A DNA stretch of 64,000 bases from an uncultured Prevotella sp. GTDB lineage: Bacteria > Bacteroidota > Bacteroidia > Bacteroidales > Bacteroidaceae. The DNA is taken from assembly GCA_946614435.1 (NCBI GenBank), contig CAMOGW010000001.1, positions 161,157 through 225,156 on the forward strand, given 5' to 3'. Numbering within the stretch: position 1 is the first letter of the stretch; the number at the start of each line of letters is the position of its first letter. The notes beneath the pieces were generated by a model that saw nothing but the letters and a program-made list of their open reading frames with translations, was not told where the DNA came from and made no database searches. The position numbers and the translations under genes are program-made. Positions 1 through 8,998 of the stretch are shown here, piece after piece.

Positions 1-2
1 CA

Positions 3-128
3 ACAACAATAGCAGACATCCCTAAGGACAGACCACAGTCGAGAGCCATATATGATCTGACAGGAAAAAAAGTCAGCACGGTAGGTCATGGGGTGTATAT
101 CGTAGATGGCAAAAAGGTTGTTTACTAA
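3..128 (+). CDS. C-terminal end of a secreted/surface protein cut by the window start (sorting-tail-like ...AIYDLTGKKVSTVGHGVYIVDGKKVVY*)
   Basis: Open frame from base 3 to TAA at 126-128; tail resembles Bacteroidetes secretion C-terminal domains. Confidence 0.55.
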   Translation, partial: TTIADIPKDRPQSRAIYDLTGKKVSTVGHGVYIVDGKKVVY

Positions 129-152
129 CTGAACCATAGAAAGTATAAAATG

Positions 153-196
153 AAAAGAGGAAGTGGTGCGCTTTGCGTATGCACTTCCTCTTTTTT
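153..196 (+). terminator. Rho-independent terminator
   Basis: Perfect 13-bp inverted repeat AAAAGAGGAAGTG / CACTTCCTCTTTT followed by T-run. Confidence 0.8.
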
Positions 197-594
197 GTGG
201 TTTCTTGTATAAAACCGCTCAAGGCCAAGGACAACTTTCCCCCCCCTCAATGTCTTCGGTAATTCCGCCTCGACGGATGATAGACACCGATGAATTTACG
301 CGAATGGCAAGAGAGTTTTTCGACCAGAAGTAACAATCATATACAATATTAGTTGGTGGTGTAATGTTAAATATGTATTTTTGTGTTCAATTTTAGTACT
401 GATGCGATAATTTCTGATTTCATTCAAAAATGCAAACATCTACGCGTATTTACAGGGCTAAACGAAGTTGGAAATCCAAATTTCGAAGTAGAGCCATTTC
501 AAATCGAAAAATGTTTAAATCTTCCACAATGCCCATATATAAAGCGTTTGACGAATTTGATTTCATTTTTATCGCATCAGTAGTAATTCTCACT

Positions 595-676
595 TATCAT
601 TGTCTTGAGAAGAAGGCAACGCTGTTACGGCAGGAAGATACCACAAAACCGTATTAATATGCACAAATAAAGGACA
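595..676. repeat. Left copy of 82-bp direct repeat (about 78/82 identical to 42095-42176)
   Basis: TATCATTGTCTTGAGAAGAAGGCAACGCTGTTACGGCAGGAAGATA...AAAGGACA in both places. Confidence 0.9.
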
Positions 677-1272
677 TACTGAACAATGCTCTATGTTATG
701 CCAATGAGACTCAAAACACTAACAATCTTTTGCGAGTTACACGCAAATTAGCAGATATAGAGACTTATGAGGGTAAATGCAAAGATGCCGTTGAAAGGAT
801 AGAGCAATATATAACTGCTGACTCATGCATAGATAAAAGGTATGATGTGTATTTGTTGGCTTCACTAGGAGAGGCATACAGGAAAAGTGGTAATTTAGAG
901 ATTGCCCGAAAATGCTTCGAGAAAGTCTTAAAGGCCAGCAGAGAAAAGAACATTCCTGGATGGATTGCACACGCAGAGCTGGCAATGGCAATGATTGATT
1001 ATGATTTGAAGTGCTACTCCAAAGTCATCGAATCTACCATGTTAGTAGAAAAAGCTTATGCTTCAATTAATCATGAGTGGGGTATTATCAATTCGCAAAC
1101 ACTTAACATGATTGCAAATTATAAAGCCAATGGTTTTACATCGCAGATAGCAAGCAAAGTTGAATACTTGATAGAACGTTCCACAAAAATGAACTATCGG
1201 TATAATATCTCTATTCTAGAGGAATTCAAGAAGTCCAAGGACATTGAATATTACCAATTATTTTTCTTGTAA
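658..1272 (+). pseudogene. N-terminally truncated TPR-like helical repeat protein
   Basis: Frame open from just after TAA (655-657), no ATG start; coding-like sequence begins inside or right after the direct repeat. Confidence 0.5.
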
Positions 1273-1292
1273 AACAGTACATTACATATATT

Positions 1293-2186
1293 ATGGGTAA
1301 AATTATTAAAATTGAGAACAATGAAATAACCAAAGCTATGGAAGGGGTTACTAGACAATATCTTGTTGGGAACCTAAAACTTCCACAGAAGTTGCAGCAT
1401 ATCAAATCTGAAGATTTAGAAATTGGAATTAGTTCATATTCCAAATACACCGAAGAACCGCCTCATAAGCACTCCTTGGCTACAGAATATCAATATGTTT
1501 TATCTGGATGGACGAAATATATTGATACAGAAAATATGGTTGAATATGAATTTAAGAAAGGAGACTTCTATGCCATTGAGACAAACACCTCCTATGCTCA
1601 GAAATGTAAAGCTGGAACAAACATCTTATTCATAAAGGTCCCTTCAATTAACGACAAAGAAGTTGTAGATGTTACTGAGACTATTCAAGCATGGTATGAT
1701 GACGGTCTGAAAACAGTCAGAAAAGACTATGCTCATTTACCTGATATGCCAAAGGCTAATTCAATGAAACCTGCGGCGGCTGTTGCAATCATAAATGACA
1801 GCAAGGTTCTCATGCTTAAACGTAAGGACAACAAAAAATGGACACTTCCCGGGGGTACTCTCGAATTAGATGAAAGTCTGAGTGACTGTGCCATTCGAGA
1901 AATCAAAGAGGAATGCGGCCTTGATGTCGTTATTACAGATATTATCGGAACATACACAGATCCCGATATAAGAATAGAATACTCTGACGGTGAAGTCAGA
2001 CGTGAATTTACGATTGTCTTTCATGGCATCGTGCAATCTGACGATGTAATTCTTGACGAAGAATCATCCGCCTATCAGTAGATTAGTTTAGATAATGTGG
2101 GAGATTTGCCTATGGCAGAATCTCAGAAGAAAAGAATTGCTGATGTTATAGAGTACTTCCATACACAAAAAAAGGTCTTCAAATGA
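1293..2186 (+). pseudogene. Cupin + NUDIX hydrolase fusion interrupted by in-frame TAG at 2079-2081
   Basis: NUDIX box GGTLELDESLSDCAIREIKEECGL; cupin-like N-terminus; frame continues after TAG to TGA at 2184-2186. Confidence 0.75.
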
Positions 2187-2662
2187 TGAAATTTACAGAT
2201 TCAAGATTAAACCACAGCCTGAATGTGGCTCGTAAAATGAAGGAAATCATACAAAACAATCCGGACTTATTTACTTGTAAGCCGGAAGAGGGCTTCTATT
2301 TGGGCATCGTTCACGATATTGCATATGAATTTGTCGAAGACCCTATTTTTCACGAACACAAAGGAGGAGAACTATTAAAAGAACTTGGTTTTAAGTATTG
2401 GAGGGAAGTATATTATCATGGTGATCCTGATGCAAATTACATTTCACCAGAATTGATGCTATTAAACTATGCTGATTTAATAACTGGTCCTAATGGTGAA
2501 AATTTGACAATATCCGAAAGGTTAATTGATATTGCGAACAGATATGGAGAATCGTCCATACAATATATCAAGGCCAAAAGGCTTTCAGAGAAAGTCATTT
2601 GTGAATTTGTTCCAAAAATAAAAAAGCCCATCAGTGATTCTAATGTCCCCTTATACTATTAA
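2183..2662 (+). CDS. HD-domain phosphohydrolase (YqeK-like)
   Basis: RLNHSLNVA...LGIVHDIAYE motif; ATGA overlap with preceding frame. Confidence 0.65.
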   Translation: MMKFTDSRLNHSLNVARKMKEIIQNNPDLFTCKPEEGFYLGIVHDIAYEFVEDPIFHEHKGGELLKELGFKYWREVYYHGDPDANYISPELMLLNYADLITGPNGENLTISERLIDIANRYGESSIQYIKAKRLSEKVICEFVPKIKKPISDSNVPLYY

Positions 2663-2748
2663 TGGTTTCATTTCCTGCAAAAAAGCATCGATAAACATTT
2701 AAAAAAGCGGTTTTTCTCATCTTAATAGAATTTATTCTATTTTTTTCG

Positions 2749-2756
2749 TACTTTTG
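2749..2756 (+). promoter_or_regulatory. Bacteroidetes -7 box (TACTTTTG) upstream of sigma factor operon
   Basis: Matches TAnnTTTG, about 20 nt before start codon of 2776 ORF. Confidence 0.6.
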
Positions 2757-2775
2757 TACCCAAATTATAGGTTTT

Positions 2776-3330
2776 ATGACTGACCAAGAAATTGTAAAAG
2801 GACTGATAGAACGTGACAAGCGCATAACGGAGGATTTTTTCTTCGTTAAATGCAGACCATTGTTCTGCAGTATCATGAACATCGTATTCGACTATGAAGT
2901 GGAATACGATGAAATGGTCAATGAACTCTATGTATACCTTATGGAAGACGATGCCATTAAATTACGTAACTTCGAATATCGTAGTTCCGTTTACCAATGG
3001 TTGAAGATTCTCGCCATTCGCTTTTTCATTAAGAAAAGGGCTCGACTGATAGATAATTCCAGTGGTGAGCCTCCTTATGACAAAAGAGATCAAATAGCTG
3101 CACCAAAATCAGATGTAGCAGTAGAACATGATATCGAACGGCTTTTCGAGGCCATGCCGACCAAGAGATATGTGTACGTAATCCGTCGGCTGATACTTGA
3201 AGAATGTGAACCAGAAGAACTGGCGCGGGAGATGAACATAACAACCGCGAACCTGTACAATATAAAACGGCGCTCTATGGCTCAACTGACTCGTATCGCC
3301 CTTAACGACAGAAGAAAATATGGCAAATAA
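2776..3330 (+). CDS. RNA polymerase sigma-70/ECF-like factor
   Basis: Region 2-like N-terminus and C-terminal HTH (CEPEELAREMNITTANLYNIKRRSMAQL). Confidence 0.7.
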   Translation: MTDQEIVKGLIERDKRITEDFFFVKCRPLFCSIMNIVFDYEVEYDEMVNELYVYLMEDDAIKLRNFEYRSSVYQWLKILAIRFFIKKRARLIDNSSGEPPYDKRDQIAAPKSDVAVEHDIERLFEAMPTKRYVYVIRRLILEECEPEELAREMNITTANLYNIKRRSMAQLTRIALNDRRKYGK

Positions 3331-4267
3331 AGACTTGATATCCGACGAATTGCTGGCCGCCTATCTTGATGGCAACACCAGTGAAGAGGAAACGAAGCAG
3401 GTGCTACAGGCTCTAAAGACTGATAAGCAGTTGCAAGAGGTTCTTAACGTCGCTCTTCAGGCAGAGGATGAAGCATCGATAATTCCACTGCGAAGTGAAG
3501 TTTTACCCATGCTTCAGATGGCAGCACTAAGCGGTGAAAACGTCTGCGCCGTGCTATGTGAAATCTTCATTCTCCAACATCATAATATCTCCTACGACAA
3601 AGAAAATCTTATCAATACTGCAAGAAAGAACGATTGGCTAAAGCCAGAGGGTACACCTCTCTATTGCTTAGGCAACTTGCTGGCTTATTCCGGAATGTTT
3701 GTTAGCAGGAGATATGATTCAACACTGGATGATATCCGCAGTGCACTTGAAAAAGACAATGATGTAGTTATTGGTGTTGATCGTGAAAAACTATATGCTG
3801 AGGAAATTGATCTGGAGGACTTGACCAATCATGCTGTCGTAGTAACAAAGATAGAAAGCGATGCCGTTACCATCTTTGACCCCTACGAAGATCCTTACGT
3901 CAAGAAGGTTCCTATTTCAGATTTCCTTAATGCCTGGAAGGAGTCTCATAACTACATGATTCAGGTATTCCAGTCTGTGGAAGAATATGAACCCCATCCT
4001 ATTAATGTGGACTCTATTCCCCTTAATGAGAACCTTGAAGAACTTATAGAAGCCATTGCTGAGAACGCCCATGACATTTGGGCAGAAAAGATGATAGGAC
4101 GTGGATGGTCATACGGTAAGGTGAGGGATGAAGAGAAGAAACAAGACCCTTGCATACTTCCCTATACAGCACTTCCTGATGATGAAAAGGAATACGACCG
4201 TCTCATGGCTTATAACACTATAAAGTTAGTTAAGAAATTAGGTTTTACCAGTTCTGGCAACGGCTGA
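3320..4267 (+). CDS. C39-like papain-fold peptidase domain plus C-terminal RyR domain; anti-sigma-like N-terminal helix
   Basis: C39-like pattern (ENVCAVLCE...NHAVVVTKIE...IFDPYEDPYVKKVP); RyR motif IWAEKMIGRGWSYGKVRDEEKKQDPCILPYTALPDDEKEYDRLMAYNTIKLVKKLGF; overlaps sigma gene by 11 nt. Confidence 0.7.
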   Translation: MANKDLISDELLAAYLDGNTSEEETKQVLQALKTDKQLQEVLNVALQAEDEASIIPLRSEVLPMLQMAALSGENVCAVLCEIFILQHHNISYDKENLINTARKNDWLKPEGTPLYCLGNLLAYSGMFVSRRYDSTLDDIRSALEKDNDVVIGVDREKLYAEEIDLEDLTNHAVVVTKIESDAVTIFDPYEDPYVKKVPISDFLNAWKESHNYMIQVFQSVEEYEPHPINVDSIPLNENLEELIEAIAENAHDIWAEKMIGRGWSYGKVRDEEKKQDPCILPYTALPDDEKEYDRLMAYNTIKLVKKLGFTSSGNG

Positions 4268-4308
4268 AATATAGCACAATTATAATTTTTTTGTTTGGCA
4301 TGATAGAA

Positions 4309-4336
4309 AGGGCTACTTCGGTGGCTCTTTTTTTTT
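4309..4336 (+). terminator. Internal intrinsic terminator/attenuator with TTCG tetraloop
   Basis: AGGGCTAC-TTCG-GTGGCTCT then T8; lies 18 nt upstream of AAA+ start codon. Confidence 0.6.
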
Positions 4337-4353
4337 GTATTCATTCTGGAAAT

Positions 4354-6573
4354 ATGGACAGTATCACGCAAAATTTCACCGATCAAGAACTCATGAACAG
4401 GCTTCATGAGTTGATGGAAGCCCCTCATCCGCAAATGGATGCCTCTCTCTTTGATTCTGAGGAGAGCATATCAAGTAAAACCATTAGTACTCCCAATTTG
4501 AAGGACATTAGGAAAATTGAACTATCATTATCAACAAGCGATTCAGCAGACTATACTGACGGTTGTGTTATTGTAAGCATCCAGGCAAGGAAAGGCTCGA
4601 TGATTAAGGAGGGTCGTTTCACTTGCTTTGTCTACACAGATGACTATTCACCGATGTGCAACAGCGATGTGACATATAAGTTCAATCGCGAAAACAGTAT
4701 CAATGTGAGTATCGTCATGCTTTCTTTCCGCATTTGGTTGCCAGGGAAATACTTCCTTTTGGTTCGTGATAAGAATAATGGTTCTCTTGCACGTATTGAC
4801 TTCGAGGTGGACAAGTCAATGAATATTATTCAGCAGCCACTAACGATGTGTCCAATCTGTAGTATAGAAGACATCCTTACCACTAGTGTGGAAAACGCAG
4901 AGTCGAGCTGGGATGTTCTCTCAACAACTCCCGGAACCGCCGAGTTAAGAAAATATGCTCTGGAGAGTAGGCGGTTGAAAATCTACAATGAGTTTCGGAA
5001 GGGACTAAGTGGCAGAGAATTGAAAGTCAGCCGAAATCTTCTGATCTATACCACGAACAGGGACTGGAACGCCGAAATCCTTCAGTCTTTCCAGAAACTC
5101 GCTGTACCAGGCTACTACTATATTCACATTGACTGCAACACGCTCTACAACGCAGCCCTACAAAATCCCTTTGAGCCCTTGAACGAAAAGCTGAACAATA
5201 CAACCAATCAGGTCTTTTGCCTGACAAGCCCAGGAGCATTGCTCAGCACAGGAGGAAAAGTGGTCACGCGACAGATTGTAGAGAAAATCTGTGAAGACAA
5301 GGAGAAATACAAGCTTTGGCTATGTGGCGGCAAACAAGAAATCGAGAGTGTTCTGGATGTCTATCCTTCACTGAAAGAATTGTTTCTTTGCGGAAACGCC
5401 TTAACCCAACAGCCCTACAGCGGCTTTGAACTTGTACAGGCTTTCATCAAGGAACTGGATAATGAGCATCTTGATCCATCCGAGGCTACTATGGATACGC
5501 TTGCCAGAGCAATACTGGAACATCATGAACACGGATGTTTCTCAACATGGTCACTAAGCAGCATCCGCCGATATGTTGCTGAAGAAGTTTCTCCTCGTTA
5601 CCTCTGCCGTGCACTTGAAGGTATCATGTCGGAGAAGGGGGAATTGCCAAAGTTACCTATTGAAGACATCCCCTTCGACCTCCTACCCAACTCAACATCG
5701 GAGTTCGAGGAAAGCATCAAGGAACTTAATGAAATGGTGGGACTTGACGACATCAAGAAGAGTATTACGACGATTGCTAACCAGTCCCGTTTTTTCATAG
5801 AGCGAAGCAAGGCAGGATTCCATACGTCAAACAAGGCTGCGCAACATGCCATTTTCACAGGCAATCCAGGTACTGGCAAAACGACAGTTGCTAGAATGCT
5901 TGGAAAGATTTACCACTCCATCGGCCTGCTTTCAAAAGGCGATGTGATATGTGCAGACCGCACAAGACTTGTAGGCCGCTATATCGGCGAGACCGAAGAG
6001 AACATGAAGGCAGTTTTGGAAGAAGCGAGAGGAAACGTGCTCTTCATTGACGAGGCATACAACCTCTATGAGGGTACAGCAGACAGAAAAGACTATGGTG
6101 CCAAGGTCATCGACAGTCTACTGACCGTTCTTTCACAGCCCAATCCCGATATGGTCATCATCTTTGCAGGCTATGAGAAGGAAATGGATGCTATGCTGAC
6201 TTCCAACCCCGGACTGATGGGACGTTTCCCATATAAGTATCGCTTCAGCGATTACGATGCTGACCAATTGATGGAGATTGCACTTCACCTATTTGCCAAA
6301 GACGAATACATTCTCAATGAGGAAGCCAAAACCACGCTACGCCAGAGGATAAGCGATACACTATCTCAACGCACCAAGAACTTTGGCAATGCCCGTTGGG
6401 TGGAGCAGTTCATCAGAAATGGTATCATCCCCGCAATGGCAAACCGTGTCACACAGGATTCCGTCAAGGATTACCAGCATATCCTCGCCTCGGATATTGA
6501 GGAAGGCTATAAGAAGTTTAACCCTCGCATGATAGAACTGAAGCCCCGCCGCCAAGTGGGTTTCAATTCCTAA
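4354..6573 (+). CDS. CbbX/SpoVK-like AAA+ ATPase with N-terminal extension
   Basis: Walker A GNPGTGKT, Walker B VLFIDEAY, IGETEENMKAVLEEA; start set at MDSITQNF. Confidence 0.85.
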   Translation: MDSITQNFTDQELMNRLHELMEAPHPQMDASLFDSEESISSKTISTPNLKDIRKIELSLSTSDSADYTDGCVIVSIQARKGSMIKEGRFTCFVYTDDYSPMCNSDVTYKFNRENSINVSIVMLSFRIWLPGKYFLLVRDKNNGSLARIDFEVDKSMNIIQQPLTMCPICSIEDILTTSVENAESSWDVLSTTPGTAELRKYALESRRLKIYNEFRKGLSGRELKVSRNLLIYTTNRDWNAEILQSFQKLAVPGYYYIHIDCNTLYNAALQNPFEPLNEKLNNTTNQVFCLTSPGALLSTGGKVVTRQIVEKICEDKEKYKLWLCGGKQEIESVLDVYPSLKELFLCGNALTQQPYSGFELVQAFIKELDNEHLDPSEATMDTLARAILEHHEHGCFSTWSLSSIRRYVAEEVSPRYLCRALEGIMSEKGELPKLPIEDIPFDLLPNSTSEFEESIKELNEMVGLDDIKKSITTIANQSRFFIERSKAGFHTSNKAAQHAIFTGNPGTGKTTVARMLGKIYHSIGLLSKGDVICADRTRLVGRYIGETEENMKAVLEEARGNVLFIDEAYNLYEGTADRKDYGAKVIDSLLTVLSQPNPDMVIIFAGYEKEMDAMLTSNPGLMGRFPYKYRFSDYDADQLMEIALHLFAKDEYILNEEAKTTLRQRISDTLSQRTKNFGNARWVEQFIRNGIIPAMANRVTQDSVKDYQHILASDIEEGYKKFNPRMIELKPRRQVGFNS

Positions 6574-6591
6574 ACAAATCTGTTTTCACAC

Positions 6592-7719
6592 ATGATAAAG
6601 CAATTGCCATCATACGAAACAACCATCAAGGCCATTAGGGGAGGTAAAGACCCTATGGCCTTCCTCCACCTTGGCATTCTTTATGCCCAGGGCATTGGTA
6701 CTGAACAAAATGATGTACTTGCTGACTACTTCTTGAAAAAATCACTTGATATGGGATGTAAAGAGGCAGAAGAATATCTCGTCGTTGAATACGAATCTGG
6801 GAAAAAGGACTTTGCAGCAGAGTTTAAATCTTACATCGGTGAGGATGGTTCCGCATCACGAGAAACGATAGCCAAACTTAGGGCAAGAGTTGAAGTTGAG
6901 AGAAAGGCAAAAAACTATGGGAATCTCTCAAGAATCCGTAATCATCTGACGATAATCTATCCAGAGTACAATCGTGAGAAAGCTATTAAGGACATTCTGC
7001 ACAGTCGAGATTCCATTGATGCTGACATTCTTTACACCCTCAGTACCGCTGACAATAGATCGGAAGTCTTCTTGAAATCTCAGGACAGGCTACTACAGCA
7101 ACTCTATGCCCCAATTACCACTGACTCGTGGCTTTATGATACTATAACAAAACTTGACGACATCGATTTGCTGGGAAAGGATGAGAGTGAGCTAGCACAG
7201 TGTATTGTAAACCTCACCTCTTCTTACAAAACAATTTGCAAGAAAAACGCCATAGAACCCAAGGAAATATATTCTTTGGACTCTTTAAGATTATATCCGT
7301 ACATCAGGATTTCAGATTTAGTCCTATTAAGATGGCAGGGATTAAAGGGCTTGTTGTCCATAAAGGACGTAGAGCCAGCCATACATGATAAGTTCTTAAA
7401 TTGTCTGGATAGTGATGAAAAGTTGCTTAATGTCTGCGAAGAGGTGAAAGATCAAGACCTCCAATTGTTCCTTATCTCATTTGTGGAACTGAACATAGAT
7501 ATTGAATCACTTGAAATCGATTCATTAGCTTTGTTGAAAGCCTATCGCAACAAAGATCTCGAACCTCTTGCAAAACACATTAATGCCTTTTTAGACAGAT
7601 TGAATAAGGTTGGCATCAAACACTATCTTTCACATTATACAGTAGGACGACTCCCACCTATCGATTTATCTAAAGAATATGCAGATTCCAGTGTCCAACA
7701 AAATAGTATTAACAATTAA
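6592..7719 (+). CDS. Sel1-like repeat protein
   Basis: AFLHLGILYAQGIGTEQNDVLADYFLKKSLDMGCKEAEEYL. Confidence 0.6.
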   Translation: MIKQLPSYETTIKAIRGGKDPMAFLHLGILYAQGIGTEQNDVLADYFLKKSLDMGCKEAEEYLVVEYESGKKDFAAEFKSYIGEDGSASRETIAKLRARVEVERKAKNYGNLSRIRNHLTIIYPEYNREKAIKDILHSRDSIDADILYTLSTADNRSEVFLKSQDRLLQQLYAPITTDSWLYDTITKLDDIDLLGKDESELAQCIVNLTSSYKTICKKNAIEPKEIYSLDSLRLYPYIRISDLVLLRWQGLKGLLSIKDVEPAIHDKFLNCLDSDEKLLNVCEEVKDQDLQLFLISFVELNIDIESLEIDSLALLKAYRNKDLEPLAKHINAFLDRLNKVGIKHYLSHYTVGRLPPIDLSKEYADSSVQQNSINN

Positions 7720-7731
7720 AACAGTACGATT

Positions 7732-8823
7732 ATGAAATTCTGTAAGTTTTCAAAGATGCGCAATCTTCGCATCCTCGTGTACCTCAAGAAGGTTGGTTGT
7801 ATTATCTTGTATGCTTTCTTTATCCTGTGCTTCATCACAGGCTGTTACAACATCTGTCATCGCCCGTTTAGCGGCTTCGTCCATTCTGTCATTCTCGATG
7901 ACCGTTATGACCGCTACTATCACAAGGAAGAACTCAACGAACACATCACCTTCTATAGCAATGGTGCTCATGGCTATGTCAAGAACAACTATACCGACAA
8001 GAAGGTGCTTCGTGATGTCAAATGGGTCATTAAATCAGATAACATGGAAGACACATTGGCGTGTTATGCAAGCAACGGCTTCCGTGGTTTCCTCGATGTT
8101 CGCACTGGCCGTTCTGTTATCCCCGCCGAACGTTATACAAAAGCGTGGCTTTTCTCTGAAGGACTTGCTGCAGTAATGGAGAAAGATAGCACCATTAAGT
8201 TTATCGATACTCATGGCCAGGTGGTCATCAGTAATAAGGACTTCCGCTATCCTGTTTTCTCTTATGGTTATCTTTTCTATGACAGTCTTTGCGCTATGAC
8301 TGATACATCAGGCAAATGGGGCATCATCAACAGAAATGGCGACTGGGTTGTTCGTCCCGAATACGATGGTATCGCACATGTGCAGACAGGACATTGGAAA
8401 CTGAGCAAGAATGAACAAAAAGGCCTGCTTGATAAGAAAGCTAACCCCATTCTCCCACTGGAGTATCGTGATATCAACGTGATGGAACAGGGCATTTCGG
8501 TTGTATTTGATGACTACTCTATGCAGATGATGACTCTCGACGGATCCCTGAAGTATCAGTTCGTCTCTGGAGATATTGATGATATTTATTACACTACTCA
8601 AGAGACAAATGAGATGGGGGATGACATACGTAAGTTGACACCATGCAAGGCCTATTCCACCTATGCAGGCCGCTGCGGCTTGCTCAGTCCAGAGGGAAAG
8701 CCATTGACGAAACCCGATTTCACTTCTATTACTAGCATCGGCCCCAACCTCTACTATTGTGTTTACGATTTTACAAACACAGGTATTATCCTCGATGACA
8801 AAGGGAATCATGTAAACGAGTAA
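7732..8823 (+). CDS. WG-repeat protein with N-terminal signal/TM
   Basis: GKWGIINRNGDWVVRPEYDGI-type repeats; hydrophobic N-terminus. Confidence 0.75.
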   Translation: MKFCKFSKMRNLRILVYLKKVGCIILYAFFILCFITGCYNICHRPFSGFVHSVILDDRYDRYYHKEELNEHITFYSNGAHGYVKNNYTDKKVLRDVKWVIKSDNMEDTLACYASNGFRGFLDVRTGRSVIPAERYTKAWLFSEGLAAVMEKDSTIKFIDTHGQVVISNKDFRYPVFSYGYLFYDSLCAMTDTSGKWGIINRNGDWVVRPEYDGIAHVQTGHWKLSKNEQKGLLDKKANPILPLEYRDINVMEQGISVVFDDYSMQMMTLDGSLKYQFVSGDIDDIYYTTQETNEMGDDIRKLTPCKAYSTYAGRCGLLSPEGKPLTKPDFTSITSIGPNLYYCVYDFTNTGIILDDKGNHVNE

Positions 8824-8874
8824 TATGTAATCATATGAATCATGAAAAAGCATGAGCTGATAAGGCTCTCTCAT

Positions 8875-8909
8875 AACCCAGCTTTGATAGATAAAGTCAA
8901 AGTTGGGTT
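8875..8909. terminator. Bidirectional hairpin between convergent operons
   Basis: AACCCAGCTTTGA / TCAAAGTTGGGTT inverted repeat. Confidence 0.55.
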
Positions 8910-8998
8910 AATGCCCGATGGAGCATGTTGTATGAAAAGAAGTCTAAATTCCTCATGACCTCCTCAATGTGCTTATATGATATTTCATTAATTGTTTA

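Noticed and set aside
383-657. Short overlapping ORFs (66 and 75 aa) near the left edge
   Set aside because: Too short, no recognised motifs, partly made of the direct repeat; could be a gene fragment but unsupported.
8308-8874. 188-aa minus ORF opposite the WG-repeat gene
   Set aside because: No recognisable motifs; the WG-repeat frame explains the sequence.
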